NCBI GenBank assembly: GCA_031291635.1 | Contig: JARLIR010000253.1 | Coordinates: 1 to 38,830 of the forward strand | DNA length: 38,830 bases | Source of the DNA: Rhizomicrobium sp. | GTDB taxonomy: Bacteria; Pseudomonadota; Alphaproteobacteria; Micropepsales; Micropepsaceae | Direction of reading: 5' to 3' | Shown: piece after piece, positions 26,850 to 33,269 of the stretch | Layout: every line of letters begins with the position of its first letter | How positions within the stretch are numbered: position 1 is the stretch's first letter | Translations under genes and position numbers: made by a program | The notes under the pieces: model-generated | What the model saw: the letters and a program-made list of their open reading frames with translations, nothing else | Database searches by the model: none | What the model was told of the DNA's origin: nothing

Positions 26850-27218
26850 CTATGGTGAGACCCGACGGATCGCGGCCAGCAGTTTTTCGGGATCGAACGG
26901 TTTGACGATCCAGCCCGTGGCACCGGCATCACGCGCGCGGGTCTTTTTGGCCGGCTCGCTTTCCGTCGTCAGCACCAGGATCGGCGTCATCTTGTTGGCA
27001 GAGCCGCGGCGCACATGCTCGATGAAGCCGTAGCCGTCCATACGCGGCATATTGATGTCGGTGATGATGACGTCGACGAGCCCGGCATTTTCCAGGACCT
27101 CCACGCCATGCACGCCATCATCAGCCTGAATAACGGTATGTCCCGCGCCACTCAGCGCGAGCCGCAGCATATCGCGCATCGTGCGCGAGTCGTCGACGGT
27201 GAGGATCGTCTTGCCCAT
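26850..27218 (-). CDS. cheY: CheY-type response regulator (CheYI)
   Basis: A 122-residue receiver with all landmarks: D9/D10 (LTVDDSRTMRDML), acceptor D54 (VIITDINMPRMDG), T84/T85 (LVLTTES) and K106 (IVKPFDP). It is one of three receivers in the operon and sits between the STAS gene and cheA, the cheYI position in Caulobacter. In such multi-CheY systems one copy often acts as a phosphate sink; which does so here cannot be told from sequence. Confidence 0.94.
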   Translation of the reverse strand: MGKTILTVDDSRTMRDMLRLALSGAGHTVIQADDGVHGVEVLENAGLVDVIITDINMPRMDGYGFIEHVRRGSANKMTPILVLTTESEPAKKTRARDAGATGWIVKPFDPEKLLAAIRRVSP

Positions 27219-27219
27219 G

Positions 27220-27498
27220 TTATTTGCCCAACTCTAAAGCGTCCATCAACCCAAGGACCGAAACGGTCTCGCGAAAGGCTACCGAAGGATTGGCGATCAC
27301 CAACGAGGCGCCGCCAGCCTTCGCAAAAGATTGCTTGCCCGCAACAAGCACTTGCAGGCAGGGAGAGGACAGCCGCTGCACCGACGAAGCATCAACCGTG
27401 ACGCTCGTTCCTGCTGTGAATGACTGCATCAGCTGCTCCTTAAGCGGACCGGCATAGGTCAGGTCTGCGACAGCTGGGAGTGTCACTTGCTCGTCCAT
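27220..27498 (-). CDS. cheX: STAS-domain protein, first gene of che operon (CheX of Caulobacter naming)
   Basis: A 92-residue single STAS domain of the antisigma-antagonist type. It has the pattern TVDASSVQRLSSPCLQVLVAGKQSF, where the region that holds the regulatory serine in SpoIIAA-like proteins reads LSSPCLQ, and a C-terminal helix VLGLMDALELG. The track begins at a GTG (27519); I choose the ATG at 27498, six bases after AGAGGGGC. cheYI starts one base after its stop. It is not the CheC/CheX phosphatase family despite the shared name. The partner is unknown. Confidence 0.85.
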   Translation of the reverse strand: MDEQVTLPAVADLTYAGPLKEQLMQSFTAGTSVTVDASSVQRLSSPCLQVLVAGKQSFAKAGGASLVIANPSVAFRETVSVLGLMDALELGK

Positions 27499-28093
27499 TT
27501 GTGCCCCTCTTTCATCCACCGCTGATCCTCGCTCAAAATCGTCAAAATTTTATCCATCCGGTTCACATCCGCTGCTCAAATGCGCATGCGCCGTGGTGGC
27601 AGACGAACCGCGATGCCAGCGACAAATGCCATGATCCCAATGCGATAGGACGGGCTGCGTAGATCTGTTGCTGCACCAATTTCAAAACCCCTCCCACCGG
27701 CCCGGGTATTGCGCCACAAGCCGTTGCGTGTGCTTAAGAGTGCGCTATTTCTGATACCAAGCCATTAATGAATGTACGACCGCCAGCCAAAATGCTGGCA
27801 AAGCGGGAAATTCGTCGCGTTTGTTGGCCCTTTTTGGAGCCGAAAATAACGCTTACCAAAACCTTACCACCGCGCGATTTCACCAATGTTTTCCGACTGT
27901 TGAAACCACCACTGCAGTGCCTAACTAGAGCCGTCCGATGTTCGTCTGTGCGCGGACCGTTGGTATTTGTACCTAAAGCTTTGTATTGACGATTTTGGGC
28001 CTCGGAAAAGACCGGCAACAGGGTACAAAATACGGCAGAGACCGCATGCTGTTTGCTGCACCTCATGGCCCCTACGCCCTCGCCCGCGAAACC
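27499..28093. other. 595-base gap between chemoreceptor and che operon
   Basis: No convincing gene is seen. On the minus strand, GGTAA-GGTTTT-GGTAA (plus-strand TTACC repeats at 27853-27868) contains GTAA-N7-GTAA, a degenerate match to the CtrA box TTAA-N7-TTAA used in Caulobacter-like bacteria. GCCAGC (27783-27788) and GCTGGC (27795-27800) form a short hairpin. The region is visibly less GC-rich than its neighbours. It probably holds the che operon promoter. The 110-residue ORF at 27734-28066 has many rare codons and no recognisable similarity. Confidence 0.4.
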
Positions 28094-29638
28094 CTAGAAT
28101 TCATCCCAGTCCGAAGCCGGCATCTTGTGGGCCAGCGAACCAGAGGCCGCGCGGCGCGGACGCAAAGCCGGAGCAGGCGATTTTGTCCTTGCCGGGGCGG
28201 AACGTGCTCCAAGCGACGTGCGGCCGCTGCCGACCTCAAAATTCTGCACGAGCGCGGCAAGACCCTTGGCTTCGGCGGCCAGCGCGTGCGAGGCAGCGGT
28301 GCTCTCTTCGACCATTGCGGCATTTTGCTGCGTCATCTGGTCCATCTGATTGATGGCCATGTTGACCTCTTCGATGCCGGTCGATTGCTGCCTGGTGGCC
28401 TGCGCAATTTCGGCGACCAGTTCACTGATTTCCACAATCTCAGCGACGATCTCTTTCAGCGCTTCGCCGGACTGACCGACAAATTTGACGCCCGAGCCGA
28501 CATGGGCGCTGGAAGCGTTGATCAGCGACTTGATCTCTTTGGCGGCCTGACTGGAACGCTGCGCCAGGGCGCGCACTTCGCTCGCCACCACCGCAAAGCC
28601 TTTGCCAGCATCACCCGCCCGCGCCGCCTCAACGCCCGCATTGAGGGCGAGGAGATTGGTCTGGAAGGCGATCTCGTCGATGACCCCGATGATGTCGGTG
28701 ATCTGTTTTGATGACTGCTCGATTTCGCCCATGGCCGAAATCGTGGCGCCGACGACCTCGCCGCTGGCCTGAGCCGCTGTCCGGGTCTTCGCGACGACAG
28801 CACTGGCGCGGCTGGCGTTCTGGGCCGTGGCCTTCAAGGTCACGGTAATTTCTTCAAAGGCCGCGGCTGTTTCTTCCAGGCTGGCTGCCTGACTTTCGGT
28901 GCGATGCGAAAGATCGTCCGAAGCCCGCTCGATTTGCAGGGCGCCTGTCGAAATGGTGTCGATGCTGGCTACCACCGCCGAGAGGGTTTGCTGCAACTTG
29001 GGCGCTGCCTCGTTGAAATCGTCCTTGAGCTTGCTCAGCGAACCCGTGAGTTCGGTCGTTATGCGATGGGTGAGATCGCCTTGCGCCAGCGCGTTGAGGC
29101 CAACACCAATGCTGGCGACGATCAACGCTTCCTGCTGCAATTTCTCCGCCTCGATTGCATTCTGATAGGCGTAGATGGCCAGCTCCATATCGAGCAAGAC
29201 CGCCTTGTTGAGCGCGGACAGCGTGAACCACAGACCGATGGGATTCCAGAAGCCGGTGATGATCGCCAAGCGCACGAGGCGATTGAGCACGAATTGGTAG
29301 CCCGCGATGTACCAGCGTGGTTCGAGGTCGATCTTCTTGTGTGCCAGACCGACGCGATAGACACCTTGGACATAGGATTGATCGAAGCGGCCGGAGAACA
29401 AGCGCTCCCAATGAGACGACTGCGCGCTTTTCAGTCGCGCTTTGTTGGCGCCGGTCAGCCTGGCCAGATGCGGCTCGGATTCCACGTGACGATAGAAATC
29501 GTCGAGAATGCCCGGCAGCGCAAGCTTGGCGATATGCCAGAAGCCGCGCAAACTCCGCCCCGTTGCATTGGTAATACCGGCGTAGCGCAGGCGGCGCTCG
29601 ATATCAAAATCGGGAAGACTTCCGGCCACGTCGTGCAT
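28094..29638 (-). CDS. Globin-coupled methyl-accepting chemotaxis protein (oxygen sensor)
   Basis: A 514-residue soluble chemoreceptor. Residues about 10-165 form a protoglobin sensor domain; the proximal haem His is H100 in VGLAHKKIDLEPRWYIAGY, as in HemAT-type aerotaxis receptors. A HAMP-like segment follows (LNALAQGDLTHRI), then the MCP signalling domain with hairpin tip IDEIAFQTNLLALNAGVEAA and SEVRALAQRS. It ends with DWDEF, matching the xWxxF pentapeptide that tethers CheR and CheB. No transmembrane helix of the usual receptor type is seen. I start at the ATG at 29638, after AAGGGG; the track ATG at 29689 has a weaker site. It lies just upstream of the che operon on the same strand. Confidence 0.92.
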   Translation of the reverse strand: MHDVAGSLPDFDIERRLRYAGITNATGRSLRGFWHIAKLALPGILDDFYRHVESEPHLARLTGANKARLKSAQSSHWERLFSGRFDQSYVQGVYRVGLAHKKIDLEPRWYIAGYQFVLNRLVRLAIITGFWNPIGLWFTLSALNKAVLLDMELAIYAYQNAIEAEKLQQEALIVASIGVGLNALAQGDLTHRITTELTGSLSKLKDDFNEAAPKLQQTLSAVVASIDTISTGALQIERASDDLSHRTESQAASLEETAAAFEEITVTLKATAQNASRASAVVAKTRTAAQASGEVVGATISAMGEIEQSSKQITDIIGVIDEIAFQTNLLALNAGVEAARAGDAGKGFAVVASEVRALAQRSSQAAKEIKSLINASSAHVGSGVKFVGQSGEALKEIVAEIVEISELVAEIAQATRQQSTGIEEVNMAINQMDQMTQQNAAMVEESTAASHALAAEAKGLAALVQNFEVGSGRTSLGARSAPARTKSPAPALRPRRAASGSLAHKMPASDWDEF

Positions 29639-30055
29639 TGCTGCCCCTTGTTTTTTCGCCGAGTGATCGGCCGCAATCTGAATACGCATGCTTCGCGGGT
29701 CCCCACCGCGCGAGAACCAAAGTGCGTCAAATCTGATTTACAATCGGTGTAAATGGCTGCGACCGGATGGGAAAAATTTGATTTAAATTGAGTGACTTAG
29801 AACAACTCAAAGATGTGCGTAGGCCGCCATTGCGCCCTTATATCGCGGCGAAACCTCGACAATCAGCGCAACCTGTCTGAGCGCGCGAAAATTCACGCTG
29901 CGCTTTTGCCTGCGACATTGCCGACAATACTTATGCGTCAAACGCGACATTCGTTTTTATGTAAAACGCTACTTAACCCTCTTCTTCCTAGCTTGGCTGC
30001 GCGCCCCACGAGCAGCGGCTCCTTTGCCGTTGCAGGTTCGAAGCAAGGAATAGCT
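29639..30055. other. Divergent regulatory region between chemoreceptor and second porin
   Basis: 417 bases with no gene (the track's upstream porin extension is rejected). It contains a perfect 7-bp dyad ATTTACA-N5-TGTAAAT (29736-29754) and a 6-bp dyad CGTTTT-N5-AAAACG (29952-29968). An AT-rich TTTGATTTAAATTGAG lies near 29777; its left half resembles an FNR/FixK site but the right half does not. The chemoreceptor (minus) and porin (plus) must both be transcribed from here. Confidence 0.5.
29736..29754. promoter_or_regulatory. 19-bp dyad upstream of the globin chemoreceptor gene
   Basis: ATTTACA-ATCGG-TGTAAAT is a perfect inverted repeat with 7-base arms, about 100 bases before the receptor ATG. 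A TTGACG, usable as a -35 element for the receptor, lies next to it on the minus strand, but I find no good -10. The size and symmetry suit a homodimeric transcription factor; I cannot name it. Confidence 0.4.
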
Positions 30056-31741
30056 ATGAAAGCCATCACCACGATCTTTGCCGCTGTTTTGCTGGCAGGC
30101 ACGTCCAGCGCCGCTTTGGCTGCTACGCCCGACGCCCGCATTCAGTCGCTTGAAGACCAGATTCAGTCGCTCGCCAAACAGCTTCAGGATCTGAAGGCAG
30201 ATGCCGCCCAGCAGCAGCAAGCTGTCCAAGCCCAGCAGGAGGCGCTTAAGAAGAGCCAAGCCGACGCGGTGGCGCAGCAAGCGGAATACAAAAAACAGCA
30301 AACCACAACGGCCAAAGCCTCTGTCACCAATGGGCGTTTGGCCGTGGCTTCGGCTGACGGCAATTTCACCGCCGCCGTGCGCGGCCTGCTTCAGGTCGAT
30401 AGCGGCTATTACATGCAGCAAGGCAGCGCCACGAGCCTGCCGACAGCTTATGGCCCCGATCTGTCCAGCGGCACCAATCTGCGCCGTGTCTTTCTCGGCC
30501 TGCAAGGCAAGGTGTTCGGCGATTGGAACTACTATTTCCTCTATGATTTCGGCGGCTCCTCGGTCGAAACCCCCGGCCACATTCTTTATGCCTATCTGCA
30601 GTATGACGGGCTGGCGCCGTGGTCGTTCCGCGTCGGCGCCTATCCCGCACCGATCAATCTCGAAGATTCGACGGCCTCCGCCGATCTGATGTTCTTCGAG
30701 CGCAATTCTTCATCGAACCTGCAGCGCAATATCGCAGGTGCCGAAGGGCGCGACGGCATCAGCGTTCTTTATACCGGCGAGCGCATCTATGGAGCGCTGT
30801 CGCTGACCGGTAACAAAATTGCAGATGGCGCCAAAGCCTATGGCGCGATGGGCGGCACCGCCGTGCCCAATTACGACGAACAATCTGCTGTCTCAGGTCG
30901 CCTGGCGTATTTGCCGGTAGCGACGGATGACGCGCATTGGATCGTGGGTGTAAACGGGCTGGACGTCTTCAGCCTGCCCAATCTGGTGCCCAATGGCGCC
31001 GCCTCTCTGGCGACGGTTCCGGGCGCCACCGCGAAGGGCACGTACAGCTTTGCCGATCTGCCGGAATTTTCTGTGGACTCCAACGGCATCTCGCTGGTCA
31101 GCACCGGGGCGCTCGCTGCCAGCCATGTGACGAGCTGGGGTGTTGAGACGGCCGCCAATTACCAGAACTTTTATGGTCAGGCCGGCTATACCGGCTACGC
31201 TGTCCATCGCACGCCGATCGCCTACAATATCTATTCCGCGGTGGGCACGTTTGCGCCAGCGCCGGTGCAACCCTCGAACAACAGCTTCAGCGGCTGGTAC
31301 GTGCAAGGCAGCTGGATCATCACGGGTGAAAACCGCATCTACAACCCGGCCACAGCCTCGTTCACGGGGCCGAAGGTCAGCAAGCCCCTGTCGTTGAAGG
31401 ATGGCACTTGGGGCGCGCTCGAGTTTGCGGCACGCTTCAGCGATCTCAATCTGAATAGCCACAAGGATGACGCCAGCAATGTCGTCACTGCTTGGACGGC
31501 GGCGTCGCGCACCTACACTTATTATAACACGGTGCGGGGCGGTGATCAGAAGATCGTGACCCTGGCCGTCAACTGGTATCCCAACGCAGCGGTGCGCATT
31601 TCGGCGGACTATCAGTATATCGATGTCTCGCGCTTGCAGACGCCTGCTACCGTCACCACTGCCGCCACTCCGGTCCTGGCGACGCTCAATGGCGGGCAGA
31701 AGCTGAGCACCGTGGCGATGCGGTTCCAGCTGTCGCTGTAG
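30056..31741 (+). CDS. OprO/OprP-like outer-membrane porin, second copy
   Basis: A 561-residue outer-membrane beta-barrel. It has a signal peptide MKAITTIFAAVLLAGTSSAALAA and a longer coiled coil than the first porin (ARIQSLEDQIQSLAKQLQDL, then a Gln/Ala/Lys-rich stretch to about residue 85). The barrel runs closely parallel to the first copy: RRVFLGLQGKVFGDWNYYF, RVGAYPAPINLED, FERNSSSNLQRNIAGAEGRD and the C-terminal [15 protein letters not shown] ending LSL. The ATG at 30056 has AAGGAA upstream; the track's extension from 29813 is not coding-like. The substrate is unknown; the family is anion-selective. It stands alone, with the receptor gene divergent and a palindromic element downstream. 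Confidence 0.87.
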   Translation: MKAITTIFAAVLLAGTSSAALAATPDARIQSLEDQIQSLAKQLQDLKADAAQQQQAVQAQQEALKKSQADAVAQQAEYKKQQTTTAKASVTNGRLAVASADGNFTAAVRGLLQVDSGYYMQQGSATSLPTAYGPDLSSGTNLRRVFLGLQGKVFGDWNYYFLYDFGGSSVETPGHILYAYLQYDGLAPWSFRVGAYPAPINLEDSTASADLMFFERNSSSNLQRNIAGAEGRDGISVLYTGERIYGALSLTGNKIADGAKAYGAMGGTAVPNYDEQSAVSGRLAYLPVATDDAHWIVGVNGLDVFSLPNLVPNGAASLATVPGATAKGTYSFADLPEFSVDSNGISLVSTGALAASHVTSWGVETAANYQNFYGQAGYTGYAVHRTPIAYNIYSAVGTFAPAPVQPSNNSFSGWYVQGSWIITGENRIYNPATASFTGPKVSKPLSLKDGTWGALEFAARFSDLNLNSHKDDASNVVTAWTAASRTYTYYNTVRGGDQKIVTLAVNWYPNAAVRISADYQYIDVSRLQTPATVTTAATPVLATLNGGQKLSTVAMRFQLSL

Positions 31742-31767
31742 AAACGCGTTGTCGAGATCAGCCTAGG

Positions 31768-31965
31768 TTGTCATCCCCGGCCGACCATCCACCGCGCTTA
31801 GCGCGGTGGATGCGAGGGGAAGGGGATCCAGGTGGTCACCGCAAGACAGTAATCTAGGCCCAGCATGAATTGCGCACGACATTGTACAGAGTGCGTGCGT
31901 TGCTACCTGGATCCCCTTCCCTTCGCATCCGCGCTTTCGCGCGCCTGCTCAGCCGGGGATGACAA
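31768..31965. repeat. Large composite palindromic intergenic element
   Basis: A 198-base imperfect palindrome filling the space between the convergent porin and fructosamine kinase genes. The outer arms TTGTCATCCCCGGC (31768-31781) and GCCGGGGATGACAA (31952-31965) are perfect complements. The inner arms at 31810-31833 and 31905-31928 match in 23 of 24 positions. A further perfect hairpin with 11-base arms and a TTA loop lies at 31787-31811. The form is that of a MITE or REP-like pair, with a GTCATCCCCGG end sequence common in alphaproteobacteria. It encodes nothing and may serve as a bidirectional terminator. Confidence 0.75.
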
Positions 31966-31971
31966 TCTGGC

Positions 31972-32778
31972 TTAAACGCCCAACTCCGTCAGAAATCGCT
32001 CGACCAAAGGGCGGTAACCGCTGCCGAAGAGGCGCAAATGCACCAGAGCTGGCCACAGGCGATAAATCGCTAAGCGTTCCTCGTGGCCGGGCTCTAATGC
32101 TCCGTAGGCAGAGAAAAAGGCCGCACCGGGATGGTCGAACATCTCGAGCATGGCGATATCGACCTCGCTATGGCCATAATAGCAGGCTGGATCGATCAGG
32201 CCGCTGACTTCCTCGCCGCGCACCAGGACATTGCCACCCCACAAATCGCCATGCAGCAAAGCGGGCACGGGCCTTTGCGGCAGACGGCTATAAAGATCAC
32301 TGCACAAATGCTCCAAACGCCGCGCCAAACTGGTGCCGACGCTGCGCAAATGGCAGAGAAGACGATGCTCGGCCCAAAACAAAGGCCAATCCTCTGACCA
32401 GCGATTGGCGATAGCGACGGGGCCGAAGGCGTAATCCTCTTCCCAGCCATAGCGCGTGCCGTGGCTCGCATGGAGTTTGCGCAAGACGGCGCCCAGATCG
32501 GGCCAGACGGTGCCGACACCACCTTCCGAGGGCAGTTCGGCGAGAACCAGCGCCTCGCGGTTCACGGCATAGACTTCCGGAGCCGGAACACCGGCGTCGT
32601 GCAGCGCCTTCAACATGCGGGCTTCGGCGAGCGGCGCCGGGCCGGTCTTGACGATGGCCTCGCGGCCATCTTCCAGCACGATCCGCACCAAGGCCGAAAG
32701 CGAGCCGCCGCCAAGCGGCTGGACATGACGCAGCGCTCCTCCCATGAGCGCGGCGCCTTGTTCGGCCAAAGCGTTCAC
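31972..32778 (-). CDS. Fructosamine/ketosamine-3-kinase family protein
   Basis: A 268-residue cytoplasmic kinase of the fructosamine-3-kinase family, which phosphorylates the O3 of sugar adducts on protein amines so that they fall off (deglycation). Seen are REAIVKTGPAPLAEARML with the ATP-binding Lys, LRKLHASHGTRYGWEEDYAFG, the catalytic LLHGDLWGGNVLV, and LIDPACYYGHSEVDIAMLEMF. Bacterial members often act on ribulosamines or erythrulosamines. The GTG start at 32778 overlaps the stop of the phosphatase gene (GTGA). It is the last gene of the tamA-tamB operon. Confidence 0.92.
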   Translation of the reverse strand: MNALAEQGAALMGGALRHVQPLGGGSLSALVRIVLEDGREAIVKTGPAPLAEARMLKALHDAGVPAPEVYAVNREALVLAELPSEGGVGTVWPDLGAVLRKLHASHGTRYGWEEDYAFGPVAIANRWSEDWPLFWAEHRLLCHLRSVGTSLARRLEHLCSDLYSRLPQRPVPALLHGDLWGGNVLVRGEEVSGLIDPACYYGHSEVDIAMLEMFDHPGAAFFSAYGALEPGHEERLAIYRLWPALVHLRLFGSGYRPLVERFLTELGV

Positions 32779-33245
32779 GGCGTCTCCACCAATTCTAGCG
32801 CCAGCGCCTTGGCTCCCGCGGTGACATCTGACCAGGTCACTTCAAAGCCGGACTGCGAGCCATACCAGGGATCAGCGACGGCTTGGCCCTCGCGACCTTT
32901 GACGTGATCGAGCAGAAGGCTGATCTCCGCCGTGGCATCTTCGGGGCGCAGGTCGCGCAAGGCCGCGAGATTTTCGTGGTCCAACGCGATGACATGAGTA
33001 AAGCGATAGAAATCCTCTTCGCACACTTGGCGCGCCCGATAGGCGGAGATGTCGACCCCGTGACGCCGCGCGACAGCTTGCGCCCGACGATCCGGCGGCT
33101 CGCCCGCATGCCAGCCGCCAACGCCCGCCGAATCCACTTGAACCGTCAGGCCCAAGGCAGCGGCTTCCGTGCGAAAGGCCGCTTCGGCCAAGGGCGAACG
33201 GCAGATATTGCCAAGACAAACGAACAAAACAGCCGGATTCTTCAT
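32775..33245 (-). CDS. Low-molecular-weight protein-tyrosine-phosphatase family protein
   Basis: A 156-residue cytoplasmic phosphatase. The P-loop C-X5-R is VCLGNICRSP (C10, R16), with DSAGVGGWHAGEPPDRRA and the general-acid Asp in ADPWYG. The ATG at 33245 begins MKNPAVLFVCLGN, the family N-terminus; the track's TTG at 33257 adds four residues. It overlaps the ketosamine kinase by four bases. Some LMW-PTPs remove the 5-phosphate from protein-bound ribulosamine 5-phosphate, providing the substrate of the neighbouring kinase, so that activity is a plausible alternative to tyrosine phosphatase. Confidence 0.92.
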   Translation of the reverse strand: MKNPAVLFVCLGNICRSPLAEAAFRTEAAALGLTVQVDSAGVGGWHAGEPPDRRAQAVARRHGVDISAYRARQVCEEDFYRFTHVIALDHENLAALRDLRPEDATAEISLLLDHVKGREGQAVADPWYGSQSGFEVTWSDVTAGAKALALELVETP

Positions 33246-33269
33246 CGCTGCGCCCAAAATAGCGGACCG

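Noticed and set aside
27734-28066. 110-residue minus-strand ORF in the gap between chemoreceptor and cheX
   Set aside because: Codon use is unlike the neighbours (many AGG, CTA, TTA, GTA and ACA codons), no similarity is recognised, and the sequence overlaps likely regulatory DNA.
29777-29792. Possible FNR/FixK box TTTGATTTAAATTGAG near the globin receptor
   Set aside because: Only the left half matches TTGAT; the right half should read ATCAA and does not, so symmetry is lacking.
29813-30055. 81-residue N-terminal extension of the second porin in the track
   Set aside because: The ATG at 30056 has a good ribosome site and begins a clear signal peptide; the extension would bury that signal peptide.
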